The position numbers and the translations under genes are program-made. A model generated the notes under the pieces. It saw only the letters and a list, made by a program, of their open reading frames with translations. It was not told the origin of the DNA and made no database searches. This document shows, piece by piece, positions 30,215 to 39,241 of a DNA stretch of 64,000 bases. Every line of letters begins with the position of its first letter. The first letter of the stretch is position 1. The DNA comes from Diplonema papillatum. Taxonomy: Eukaryota > Euglenozoa > Diplonemea > Diplonemida > Diplonemidae. Where the stretch lies: NCBI GenBank assembly GCA_030068145.1, contig JAPJBO010000196.1, positions 62,001 to 126,000 of the forward strand, read 5' to 3'.

Positions 30215-33053
30215 GGTACTCACAAAACAACCCAGCACACCCGAACCCCTGTTTCGGACGGTGCTAACGCGGAGACCGCGCAGAATTGGGCCTCAGTTCG
30301 AGTTCCCGGGACCTGGCACCCCCTTTTGGATAAAAGTGGCCGTGGCACTTCAGGCCAACCGCTATCATTGAGCAGCATCGCGTGTCTCGGCTGCACTTGC
30401 TACGTGAATAGCACTTCAAGGTCCCAAGTAGCGAACGCCTCCCTGGGGCTTGCCGTTAGGAAAACACGTACGTCTTTTGCGATACCTCCCCTTCATCCGC
30501 GACCCCCCACCCCCCCCCCCGATTCGTCCTATACTAAATACGCATTTCGAAATCTTACTTGTTGTTTCATTTTTTCGTTTTCTTTCTTTTCGCTTTATTC
30601 ACCCCCGTCTCTTTCACCTTTCATGGTGATTTGGTCCTTTATTTACCGGGGAGAGAACGTAAAGTTCTGTGGGGATAAGTGGTGGATTGAGCTGTTCCCA
30701 TTTGCAGTGTTTTGTGTATTCGCAGTGGCGAAGGGAATAAACTTAGAAACGCGAAACTGTTCTCGTGGGCCCGGCGAACCCAACCCCAAGCTTGCTAGTA
30801 CGATGATTTGCACCGACGCACTGGCAATCACACCAGATTAACCAGGCGCAGAAGTCCATCGCCGATTCTTGAACAGGGGCCACCTAGTTCTGTGTCAACG
30901 TCGACCCCTGCAGCTAGGGTTACAAGGGTTACAGGCTTTGCTCGCGAGCCCCCCCGCTCTGCTCACGGCGCCTTGGGAATTGTGTCTTATGCTGCACAGG
31001 AACAGTTCAACCGTGTTTGCAGGCGAGCGAAGAGCGCTGGCTTTCTTCTCGTCTCAATGTTGTCAAAAACGTCCCCGGACGGTCATTTCTTATTATTTTC
31101 CTCCTTTCTGTAGCTGCTCTGGGAGCTTACCCGCTCTCGATCCTTTGCACTCGCCGGCCGGGCCCAGCATACGCAGGTAAGATCTCACAGACTACTATTA
31201 TCATAGCTAGCTTGCCGACGGGAGACTACGTTGCAAGGGGTTCTCCCGCCAAAATAGGCACCGGCGGGCTACCAAGACTCGCACTACACGAACGAGCCCA
31301 CATGCTGAATAGATATGCACACCCTTTTTACTACTGAACTAAAAAATACCCCATTCCACGGTCGCGTAAGAGCTCGGATATCTGGCCCTGGACATTCGTA
31401 GTTCGTTATTAGCTGTTTGAAACGAGTTGAGTATCTGCAGTACTTTGCTGGGGCACTCGCGCACTCTGAGGTCCGTAAAGGTCCCAAGACACCAAACTGG
31501 TCGACCCCCCGAGAATCGACGGTTACACAAAAGCGGGGGTGGGCTTTGAGCACGCTCTTCTTGCCAATAAATTCGTACCAGCTTCTGGGCCTGGGGCTCA
31601 CTGCAGACGTGGCCTCTGTCGGGTACGGTACAAACCACGGTTTGAGAGTTCCCTGTCTTTTCTGTAGTAGTAGCTCTGCTACTAGCGTCTTCGATGGCCG
31701 AACTGCTCACCACCGAGTAGCTTCAACCCCCTCTTCCCTCAGCTACCGCTGACGGGGTCAGAACGAAGGAGGGAAGAAACGAAATAAAATGAAAAACAAG
31801 CAACGCATTGCAACAGTTTCAACGAAAAAAGGAACGATTCCCAAAAGTGGGAATCGCATCGACAACAATCCTTCTAAAACTGTACACGTTAAAACCCCAA
31901 TACCGATGTAGACCATGGGCTACAAAGGCCGGTGCTTCCATGCGGGCTTAAAGAACACGGGGGTGGTTTGGTTGTGCTGGTGAAATGGTGCAGGTGGTCG
32001 GCAGAAGAGGATCTGTTGCGTGTCCGAGCAGAACAGGCGAATCACGATTCACTTATGAGCAAACGCAGCGACTCTGCTCCGCAAGATGCAACGTATTGCC
32101 GCCTCATCAGACCTCTTCTCGTTCAATTCACAGCTACCTACCTATCGAGGCTATCGAGATCCACCTAGTACGCCGAGCACAACAGGACCGTCTATGCTGT
32201 TATGGCAACGAAAAGCGGATTCCGGATATCGCACCACGTCCTTGTCGTATGGATGCCGAGTACTGCGCACACGATGCACATCGTACTTTCGGGTGAGAAC
32301 TCCCAATGTTTTGTGTTGAAGTACTTGTCGTGGCAAGTGCATTGCTTTGTCATTGTACTTGTCACACATGACAAGTACGTGGTGTGCAAAAACAGGAAAC
32401 CAACCGAACGCGAGTCTCTTTTGCCGCGTCACTCTCTCCTTTTCCACTCTCCCCCATTCACATGGGTCGCATACAAACGCCTTGCATCCAACAAACAGAC
32501 AGTACATTCAACTGGGGGAAAAAAGACGCAGAGGGAGAAGGAGAGAAATAATCGAAAGCTGCGGAAAAAAAAAAAAAAGAAAAGTAATAAAGATAGAAGA
32601 AGGAACAAAGACGAAGAATCGTGGGTGAGGAGCGTGTGAGTGTGAGGTGTGATTGTGTGTGCGAGTGGAATCCGATACCCTGTCCCAAGCTTCTCTTTCT
32701 GCCAAGGGTGCAGCCGCTCGTTGCTGCTGAGTGCTCCGTTCGGCAGAACGGTGCAACAAGGAACATCCTTTATCTTAGAGGTACCTGGCTCAGGGTAAGA
32801 CCAGTATCCGTGAAAAAGTGCCAAGAAAGACAAGCAGAAACCTACATGCGAAGACACAAATACACGGGGATGGAGTGTAAGCAACCCACAGAAGGCGGCG
32901 AGGTTCCTTTAGCCTGCTCGTTGTTTGCGTAACCCGCTGTTCCAAACTCATGGAGAGCACTAAAAATGCGTCGCCTTTCACGGGACACCAAAGGATTCCA
33001 CTACTCCGCGCGCCTTCGGCGCTGAAGCTAGCTTGCTAGTATCTATACATGTG

Positions 33054-33055
<2 letters not shown>

Positions 33056-33089
<34 letters not shown>
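33056..33089. repeat. GT dinucleotide microsatellite
   Basis: Uninterrupted run of about 17 GT units. Confidence 0.95.
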
Positions 33090-33091
<2 letters not shown>

Positions 33092-33500
33092 AGAAAGCGA
33101 AGACATAAATACCCCGAATTTGGCTTTCTTTTGGTTCTCCGTTTCTTGCCAGTGGACTAACGGCGTGGTTCAGCCCGCGCCTACGCGCCGGGAGGCTTTT
33201 GGTCTGGAAGTCACAACAGGGAATGCACCCAGCCGGGGTAGTTTCTTGTGCAAAACGTGCAGCCAGGCGAGCCCGCTCAGTTGAACAGACCCGAGACAAC
33301 AGCCTTAAGAAAGGGTTAGTCGATGCCGACAGACTAGACAGACGGCAGGAAACTTTCCTTCGTGCAGCACCCCCCTTGCACAGTGAAAATCGCACAGAGC
33401 CATATTTCCGTGACGGGTCGTTGTTCACATTGATAGACAGACGGCGTCCATTGCGCCACCTTGTCGGCTGTACTCTGCACGATTGCCGGTTGCTGTTTAC

Positions 33501-33562
33501 ATGATGACCAGCACCAAGTATTTCGAAGACAGCACGTCGCTTACATAGAAGATTCAGGTGGC
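33501..33562 (+). pseudogene. Degenerate array A snoRNA unit A0
   Basis: Box C-like ATGATGA at 33501 followed by a diverged form of the array A sequence (CAGCACCAAG, GAAGACAGCACGTC). No CTGA at the expected place. Confidence 0.35.
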
Positions 33563-33658
33563 CCTTCTTTTTTGCCACCGCATCTCTTCGTCGCTTTTTT
33601 TTTTGTGTCTCGACTTGTTACTTTGAACATAACTGGATGCTTTCGGTTGCTGTTTTGC

Positions 33659-33741
33659 ATGATGATCAACACCAATCAAATATATACGCTATTCCAAAGA
33701 CACCACGTCTCCTGCAGAGAAGTTTGAGTGCTAAATTCTGA
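33659..33741 (+). ncRNA. Box C/D snoRNA candidate A1
   Basis: Begins ATGATGA (box C), ends CTGA (box D), 83 nt. The internal segment is CTCCTGCAG, so box D' is lost. Guide target not recognised. Confidence 0.5.
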
Positions 33742-33837
33742 CACCCTGTTTCTTGGAACCCGTGTCTCCGCCACCGTTGTTTGCCATGCTTCGTCGTTTC
33801 GTCCAGTTGGATGGCGCGTTGTCGGTCGCTGTCTTGC

Positions 33838-33920
33838 ATGATGATCAACACCAACCAAATATATACGCTATTCCAAAGACGTCACGTCTCCTGAGGAGAA
33901 GTTTGAGTGCTAAATTCTGA
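33838..33920 (+). ncRNA. Box C/D snoRNA candidate A2
   Basis: 83 nt, box C ATGATGA, possible D' CTGA at 33891-33894, box D CTGA at the end. The body AACACCAACCAAATATATAC is shared by all main copies. Confidence 0.55.
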
Positions 33921-34012
33921 CACCGTGCTTCTTGGAACCCGTGTCTCCGCCCTGTTTGCCATGCTTCGTCGTTTCGTCCAGTGGGATGCCGCGTTGTCGG
34001 TCGCTGTCTTGC

Positions 34013-34095
34013 ATGATGATCAACACCAACCAAATATATACGCTATTCCAAAGACGTCACGTCTCCTGCAGAGAAGTTTGAGTGCTAAATTCTGA
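34013..34095 (+). ncRNA. Box C/D snoRNA candidate A3
   Basis: 83 nt, boxes ATGATGA and CTGA intact. Internal CTCCTGCAG variant without D'. Confidence 0.5.
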
Positions 34096-34189
34096 CACCT
34101 GTTTCTTAGAACCCGTGTCTCCGCCACCGTTGTTTGCCATGCTTCGTCGTTTCGTCCAGTTGGATGCCGCGATGTCGGTTGCTGTTTGC

Positions 34190-34272
34190 ATGATGATCAA
34201 CACCAACCAAATATATACGCTATTCCAAAGACGTCACGTCTCCTGAGGAGAAGTGTGAGTGCTTAATTCTGA
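34190..34272 (+). ncRNA. Box C/D snoRNA candidate A4
   Basis: 83 nt, ATGATGA and CTGA intact, internal CTGAGGAG present. Together with A5 it forms a dimer repeated as A6/A7 at an offset of exactly 333 bp. Confidence 0.55.
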
Positions 34273-34347
34273 CCCGTGTCTCCGCTACCGTTCGCCATGC
34301 TTCGTCGTTTCGTCCAGTTGGATGCCGTGATGTCGGTTGCTGCTTGC

Positions 34348-34428
34348 ATGACGATCAACACCAACCAAATATATACGCTATTCCAAAGACGTCACGTCTC
34401 CTGCAGAAGTTTGAGTGCTAAATTCTGA
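34348..34428 (+). ncRNA. Box C/D snoRNA candidate A5
   Basis: 81 nt. Box C is ATGACGA, one base from consensus; box D CTGA intact. Probably a weaker or decaying copy. Confidence 0.4.
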
Positions 34429-34522
34429 CACCTGTTTCTTAGAACCCGTGTCTCCGCCACCGTTGTTTGCCATGCTTCGTCGTTTCGTCCAGTTGGATGC
34501 CGCGATGTCGGTTGCTGTTTGC

Positions 34523-34605
34523 ATGATGATCAACACCAACCAAATATATACGCTATTCCAAAGACGTCACGTCTCCTGAGGAGAAGTGTGAGTGCTTAAT
34601 TCTGA
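34523..34605 (+). ncRNA. Box C/D snoRNA candidate A6
   Basis: 83 nt, near-identical to A4. Confidence 0.55.
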
Positions 34606-34680
34606 CCCGTGTCTCCGCTACCGTTCGCCATGCTTCGTCGTTTCGTCCAGTTGGATGCCGTGATGTCGGTTGCTGCTTGC

Positions 34681-34761
34681 ATGACGATCAACACCAACCA
34701 AATATATACGCTATTCCAAAGACGTCACGTCTCCTGCAGAAGTTTGAGTGCTAAATTCTGA
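34681..34761 (+). ncRNA. Box C/D snoRNA candidate A7
   Basis: 81 nt, near-identical to A5, with the same ATGACGA box C variant. Confidence 0.4.
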
Positions 34762-34855
34762 CACCTGTTTCTTAGAACCCGTGTCTCCGCCACCGTTGTT
34801 TGCCATGCTTCGTCGTTTCGTCCAGTTGGATGCCGCGATGTCGGTTGCTGTTTGC

Positions 34856-34931
34856 ATGACGATCAACACCAACCAAATATATACGCTATTCCAAAGACGT
34901 CATGTCTCCTGCAGAGAAGTTTAAATTCTGA
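34856..34931 (+). ncRNA. Box C/D snoRNA candidate A8
   Basis: 76 nt; box C ATGACGA, box D CTGA. The segment before box D is shortened (GAGTGC missing). Confidence 0.38.
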
Positions 34932-35022
34932 CACCTGTTTCTTGGGACCCGCTCCGCCACCGTTCGCCACCGTTCGCCATGTTTCGTCGTTTCGTCCAGT
35001 TGGGTGTCGGTTGCTGTTTTGC

Positions 35023-35105
35023 ATGATGGTCAACACCAACCAAATATATACGCTATTCCAAAGACGTCACGTCTCCTGAGGAGAAGTTGGAGTGCTTAAT
35101 TCTGA
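35023..35105 (+). ncRNA. Box C/D snoRNA candidate A9
   Basis: 83 nt. Box C ATGATGG (last base off), internal CTGAGGAG and terminal CTGA present. Confidence 0.48.
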
Positions 35106-35190
35106 CACCGTGCTTCTTGGGACACTGTCTCTCCGCCGCGGTTTGTCGTTGTGACCAGAATTGGAGGCCGCCTCGTCGGTTGCTTGTTGC

Positions 35191-35234
35191 ATGATGATCA
35201 AGACCAAGTCCATCTCTTGCAGAAGAAATATTGA
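35191..35234 (+). pseudogene. Diverged array A unit A10
   Basis: Starts with a perfect ATGATGA and the related body CAAGACCAAG, but is short and ends in TTGAGACACC instead of CTGA. It is the last A-type monomer before array B. Confidence 0.35.
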
Positions 35235-35320
35235 GACACCTCGCGAACACTTGTCGGTCTGGTCTTTCGTACTCGCGCTTGAACCGCTTTCGTCCGTCTT
35301 TGGCAATGGCAGGACTTTTC

Positions 35321-35402
35321 ATGATGACGATTTACTTTTCTTGTTTCAGCCTTGACTGAGAAGTTGTTTCACAGCTTTGTTGCTTAGACCTTTGCCATCT
35401 GA
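35321..35402 (+). ncRNA. Box C/D snoRNA candidate B1 (18S guide)
   Basis: 82 nt. Box C is a perfect ATGATGA; D' CTGA at 35356-35359 directly follows GTTTCAGCCTTGA; box D CTGA ends the unit. The 12 nt GTTTCAGCCTTG are complementary to conserved 18S rRNA CAAGGCUGAAAC. Between D' and D a stem AAGTTG/CAGCTT can form. Confidence 0.65.
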
Positions 35403-35563
35403 ATGCATTGATGGACGAGAGTCGTCAAATGTTGTCACTACGAAGCTAATCCTGAGCCTTCGACCAGAGAACACCTCTTTACGTTCACCGTGCGGTCCAT
35501 CATGTCATGTGGCTCAGACGCCGCGTTGTTGGTTTTCAGCTATCAGTGGACGGCAAATACACA

Positions 35564-35645
35564 GTGATGTCATTACATTTCTAGTTTCAGCCTTGACTGA
35601 GAAGCTGTTTCACAGCTTCGTTGCTTAGACCTTAAAATTATCTGA
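35564..35645 (+). ncRNA. Box C/D snoRNA candidate B2 (18S guide)
   Basis: 82 nt. Box C GTGATGT, D' at 35597-35600, box D at the end. The guide AGTTTCAGCCTTG matches 13 nt of 18S. Hairpin AAGCTG/CAGCTT. Confidence 0.6.
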
Positions 35646-35845
35646 ATCACAATGCCGCAAGCGTCGGTTGGAGGTAGCCTACATCGGGGATGCTGCACTT
35701 GCGGCGTCGAGAAGCGTTCGACCCAATCTCGTCGATATTTTGTTCGCAGCGCGATCACGTCGATCCTTTGGCGTTGTATCTAACAGCTGACAGAGCTGCC
35801 AGTCTTGCGGCCCCTTCTTGCAGTTGCGACATTCCTTTGTATACC

Positions 35846-35925
35846 ATGATGTCATTACGTTGCTAGTTTCAGCCTTGACTGAAAACTGCTTCGCAGTTTT
35901 TTGCTTAGACTCTGTAAACCTCTGA
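35846..35925 (+). ncRNA. Box C/D snoRNA candidate B3 (18S guide)
   Basis: 80 nt. Box C ATGATGT, D' 35879-35882, box D CTGA. Guide intact. The hairpin is AAACTGC/GCAGTTT, a paired change from AAGCTGC/GCAGCTT in other copies. Confidence 0.63.
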
Positions 35926-36012
35926 ATCGCGATGATAGGCAGTTGGATGGTATCAACTTGGGTTGGGCATCTCCTGCTTACAGATTGCACAGCGAGTGCA
36001 TTTGAACGTATC

Positions 36013-36100
36013 CTGATGCCAATACGTCACTGGTTTCACCTTGACTACGAAGTTGTTCCACAGCTTTGTTGCTTTGTTGCTTAGACCTCGTAGCATCTTA
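36013..36100 (+). pseudogene. Degenerate array B unit B4
   Basis: Guide altered (GGTTTCACCTTGA), D' is CTAC, terminal box is CTTA, with a small duplication TTTGTTGC. All functional elements are damaged. Confidence 0.5.
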
Positions 36101-36178
36101 GTCACCAACTTGAGCTGCGGGTTTGCAAACCTTGTTCCGTGCGATGCGCACTACTTTTTTGCTTTTTTGGATTGCACC

Positions 36179-36258
36179 ATGATGAATATGTTGCTAGTTT
36201 CAGCCTTGACTGAAAAGCTGCTTCGCAGCTTTATTGCTTAGGCTTCGTAACCATCTGA
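36179..36258 (+). ncRNA. Box C/D snoRNA candidate B5 (18S guide)
   Basis: 80 nt. Perfect box C ATGATGA, D' 36210-36213, box D CTGA, intact 13-nt guide and hairpin AAGCTGC/GCAGCTT. Last unit before the retroelement insertion. Confidence 0.67.
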
Positions 36259-36515
36259 GTCACAATGGCGAGTTGAATGACATCGAATCTTTGGTTTGGG
36301 AGTCATGCTGCGGGTCTGCTGACGGTTGTACCGTGCTGATGCACATTGCTCCCAAAATCCAAACCTGAAACGGGAGCATACCCAGTTTCACTGGAGTGCC
36401 CGTTCCCGGCGAGCTACGAGGGAACGAACCTGTAAGAGTGCCAACGCTACTCTTGCAATAACGTACATATAAAAGGTGTCACGGGATAAGCCGGCAGCCG
36501 CTGCTTAACGGTGCA

Positions 36516-36572
36516 TGTTAACCCACGTGGTTCATGTACTTAAAAGAACTCAATGCTTAACGGCTTATCACG
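36516..36572 (+). repeat. Direct repeat left of retroelement fragment
   Basis: Nearly the same as 37343-37400 (GTGGTTCATGTACTTAAAAG ... CGGCTTATCACG). A related CTTAAAGAACTCAATGCT follows the paralogous ORF at 3745-3765, so this is the 3' tail of the element; two tails bracket one ORF. Confidence 0.75.
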
Positions 36573-36578
36573 GTAGAG

Positions 36579-37322
36579 ATGTGCTGTCGGCACCATCACC
36601 ACGCTGACGATGGGCAGCCGATCGCGGTGTGCGTGGAGCACAGCACGACGAAATGCGGCGAGTGCAAGACGGCGGCGGCGTGCTGCCGCAGCGGGCATCA
36701 TGCCTGCCGCACGCATGGCAGAGGAACCTGCCAGGAATGCAGGAGGCTCCCTACGTCGGCGCAGAGGAGACCGGCAGCGTGCTGCCGCCGCGGCCACCAC
36801 CAACCCAACGAACCGAACGCCCCGGCAACCCCCGGACACAGCAAAAAGAAGAAGAGACCCCTCTCACCCACCCAGGTGGGCGTACAACGAGAAACACCGG
36901 CGGGAAAGCGCGCGGCGCAGGCACCGCCCGCCGTGGTGAAGCAGAAGACGGCGACGACCGGACGGGCGGCCAAGAGGCCGCCACCAACGCCAGGGACCGG
37001 CGAACGACCAGCGTTGAAGAAGAGGGTGCTCGGCACCCCGAAGGAGAGCCCGATCGCCGGCCGCAAGCGGAAGAAGGCGAAGGCGACCACACCCGAGTCA
37101 GGGGTGCAACGAAAAAAGAGGAAGGCCCTTAAAGCAAGCGGCTACCAGAAACGTCCGACGTCCCCAAGCACTCCAGTGCCCTCGAGAGTGAAAAACGTGC
37201 AAGCCTGTCCGCACCTGTGCCCCCCCACGCAATCTCCAGAACCGCAAGAAAGCCCAGCGCCCCTGGCGCCACAAGTACTCGACCTTGACGACGCAATGAC
37301 AGGTGACGACGTCATAAAGTAA
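36579..37322 (+). CDS. Truncated paralogue of the Cys/His-module ORF
   Basis: 247 residues. It starts inside the first Cys/His module of the 2280-3698 protein (MCCRHHHHADDGQPIAVC) and continues with CVEHSTTKCGEC, CCRSGHHACRTHGRGTCQEC and CCRRGHH, so about two and a half modules remain. A basic Lys/Arg/Pro/Thr tail ends in DDVIK, identical to the paralogue's ending. The ATG is probably fortuitous, created by 5' truncation. It sits between two direct copies of the element's tail sequence and interrupts snoRNA array B. Retroelement remnant is the preferred reading; protein function is unknown. Confidence 0.55.
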   Translation: MCCRHHHHADDGQPIAVCVEHSTTKCGECKTAAACCRSGHHACRTHGRGTCQECRRLPTSAQRRPAACCRRGHHQPNEPNAPATPGHSKKKKRPLSPTQVGVQRETPAGKRAAQAPPAVVKQKTATTGRAAKRPPPTPGTGERPALKKRVLGTPKESPIAGRKRKKAKATTPESGVQRKKRKALKASGYQKRPTSPSTPVPSRVKNVQACPHLCPPTQSPEPQESPAPLAPQVLDLDDAMTGDDVIK

Positions 37323-37342
37323 CCTTAAGCGGCGACACAGTG

Positions 37343-37400
37343 CATGCTAATCCATGTGGTTCATGTACTTAAAAGAACTCAATGCTTAACGGCTTATCAC
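37343..37400 (+). repeat. Direct repeat right of retroelement fragment
   Basis: 3' tail copy matching 36516-36572. Confidence 0.75.
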
Positions 37401-37481
37401 GTGGGCGGCCCTGAGATTACCCCCTCAGGTGACACCACTTTATCTTTAGCCATACTTCAACACTCTTGTGGGTCAATAGCC

Positions 37482-37561
37482 ATGATGTCAATACATTGCT
37501 AGTTTCAGCCTTGACTGAAAAACTGCTTTGCAGCTTTGTTGCTTAGACCGTAGCCATCTGA
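37482..37561 (+). ncRNA. Box C/D snoRNA candidate B6 (18S guide)
   Basis: 80 nt. Box C ATGATGT, D' 37515-37518, box D CTGA, 13-nt guide intact. Confidence 0.63.
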
Positions 37562-37655
37562 AAGTAGGACGGCATCGAGCCTTTTGTTCAGGGGGCATGC
37601 TGCGGGTTTGCTGACTTCTGTACCGTGCGAATGCGCACTACTCTTGACACGTTCC

Positions 37656-37737
37656 ATGATGCCGATACGTTGCTAGTTTCAGCCTTGACTGAAAAGCTGC
37701 TTTGCAGCTTTATTGCTTAGACCTTGTAACCATCTGA
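37656..37737 (+). ncRNA. Box C/D snoRNA candidate B7 (18S guide)
   Basis: 82 nt. Box C ATGATGC, D' 37689-37692, box D CTGA, 13-nt guide intact, hairpin AAGCTGC/GCAGCTT. Confidence 0.6.
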
Positions 37738-37828
37738 GACACACCGACGACTTGGATGGCAATGAACCATTAGTTTAGATGTCTCACTGCGGGTTCGCAG
37801 ACTTGTACAGTGCAGATGCACGTGCTCC

Positions 37829-37910
37829 ATGATGCCAATACGTTGCTAGTTTCAGCCTTGACTGAAAAGCTGCTTCGCAGCTTTGTTGCTTAGAATACCT
37901 CGACATCTGA
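37829..37910 (+). ncRNA. Box C/D snoRNA candidate B8 (18S guide)
   Basis: 82 nt. Box C ATGATGC, D' 37862-37865, box D CTGA, 13-nt guide intact. The segment before box D differs from other copies. Confidence 0.6.
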
Positions 37911-38102
37911 ATGCGACCTCGCGTGTAGGAATACTCCCTAAGCGCATCGGCCCAGCGGGGTATCGAGGCGGTGGTTCCACCACCGATTAGATACTGGGTG
38001 ATCGCTTCGTAGGCTGCGTGTTTCATTTGTCTCGGCATTGAAATAGCCGGAGTGCATGCAAAGACAGTTGCAACGATCGTGCAGACAATGGACTGACCGG
38101 TA

Positions 38103-38184
38103 CTGATGACATCACGCTATTTGTTTCAGCCTTGACTGAAAAGCTGCCTTGCGGCTTTGCTGCTTAGACCTTCTACACTTCTGA
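38103..38184 (+). ncRNA. Box C/D snoRNA candidate B9 (18S guide)
   Basis: 82 nt. Box C CTGATGA, D' 38136-38139, box D CTGA. Twelve guide nucleotides conserved. Hairpin GCTGC/GCGGC keeps pairing with a G-T. Confidence 0.6.
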
Positions 38185-38263
38185 ACTGGTTGCTAAAGCC
38201 ATTCCTGTGCACCGACCGGTTGCAACCGTGTTTGGCAACATCCTTCTGCGCCGTCTCCTTTTT

Positions 38264-38346
38264 GTGAGGCGACCAAACCATCATTATCTCAGCCTAGCTG
38301 ATGAGCTGCCTCGTGGCTTAGCTGCTCAGATTTCATCCATTCCGAA
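38264..38346 (+). pseudogene. Degenerate array B unit B10
   Basis: Box C reads GTGAGGC and the end CGAA. The guide is changed (CTCAGCCTAG) so 18S pairing is lost, although D'-like CTGA (38298-38301) and the array spacing remain. Confidence 0.45.
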
Positions 38347-38446
38347 CTGTTGTCCCGGAGTGGAAGACACAGCCACTCGGGGCTTCGAGTTTTGCTGCCT
38401 TCCAATTTGGCTTCAGCCGTGAAGCAACTCGTCCGATGCGGATCCT

Positions 38447-38527
38447 GTGATGAAAACACGCCATTATTGTCTCAGCCTTGTCTGAGCAGCTGCTTTGCGG
38501 CTACACGGATTAGTTTTTGATAGCTGA
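38447..38527 (+). ncRNA. Box C/D snoRNA candidate B11, altered guide
   Basis: 81 nt. Perfect box C GTGATGA, D' CTGA 38482-38485 and terminal CTGA. The guide is GTCTCAGCCTTGT, with mismatches to the 18S site used by the other units, so it may have a new target or none. Confidence 0.48.
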
Positions 38528-38914
38528 CTCTACTGTGAACGACGATGCGCGCCCTCGTTCGGGCTCCTGGGTTGATCTTTCTTGCAAGTCGGACCCTGTC
38601 GCTCAAAGACCGCCCGTGGCCAAACAGCCAGATGGTACAGGCCTGAAACTGCGCACCCCCTAAGAAGTAGTGCACGTCTCGGGTAAACATCAAAACCTTC
38701 GCTTCCGCGAGCCTGCTAAAGGAAATTTCAATGCGGCAAGTCGGGGGGGTTTTCTCAGTCCACAATCTTTCTGCAACCTTGTTGCTGTCCCTCATTCCAA
38801 CGCAATCCTCTTGTTCTGCCTCGTCACGAAAGAAATGTAACAGGTTTGTGCCCGCATACAAGAGAAGCACCCGCGTGCGTCCCGAAAAGAAACAAAGAAA
38901 AAGAGGGGTAGAAG

Positions 38915-39241
38915 ATGAGTACTAGTGCCTCTAGTGCAAAGCCGGCTGCGAAAAGTGCTCAGCCGGCTTCCAAGGGCTCGACATCACACGCGAGTGGCAG
39001 CAAACCGAATCTGCCGGAGCGCGTCGCGCGAAAGTCGGACAACGTGGTCGAGAAGCTGGAGCGCAAAGGCGACCAGCTGAAGCACCGCAAGCACGCCGTC
39101 GCGACGAAGATGTCGCAACACGGCGCGAACAGACTCTGGCCGTCCGCGCTATCCTCCACCGACTTCTTCATGGCGCACTCCGCGCATCCCACGCGACACC
39201 ACAAAAAAAAGCCAGACCCGACGGCCGCTCAGAACCCGTAG
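38915..39241 (+). CDS. Small basic hypothetical protein
   Basis: 108 residues starting MSTSASSAKPAAKSAQPASK. The Ser/Ala/Lys-rich N-terminus is followed by a charged helix-like region (ARKSDNVVEKLERKGDQLK) and a tail rich in His, Lys and Pro. Third positions are GC-rich, as in other real genes here. It lies about 390 bp after the last snoRNA unit. No recognised domain, signal peptide or membrane segment. Confidence 0.5.
   Translation: MSTSASSAKPAAKSAQPASKGSTSHASGSKPNLPERVARKSDNVVEKLERKGDQLKHRKHAVATKMSQHGANRLWPSALSSTDFFMAHSAHPTRHHKKKPDPTAAQNP

Larger units (their letters stand above)
27135..33484. other. Long stretch of dispersed repeats, no clear gene
   Basis: Contains family 2 (28330-28392), a 54-bp segment shared with 51417-51470 (28930-28983), a TIR element (29741-29987), family 1 flanked by direct repeats (29976-30214), poly-C tracts near 30505-30520 and a GT microsatellite. 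The AT-richer stretch 30540-30740 has no repeat I recognise. Confidence 0.45.

Noticed and set aside
35360..35376. The TTTCAG/CTGAAA pairing in array B as a designed hairpin
   Set aside because: It follows from a guide containing TTTCAG next to the D' box CTGA; guide complementarity explains it better. The second hairpin is the one with paired changes.
37540..37565. CCGTAGCCAT in unit B6 as a dinoflagellate spliced leader
   Set aside because: Only ten bases agree, other units differ at this place, and the leader's remaining bases and donor are missing.
35345..38520. Array B read as a CRISPR array
   Set aside because: Units are ~82 nt with diverging sequence, spacers are unequal and related to each other, and the context is eukaryotic without cas genes.
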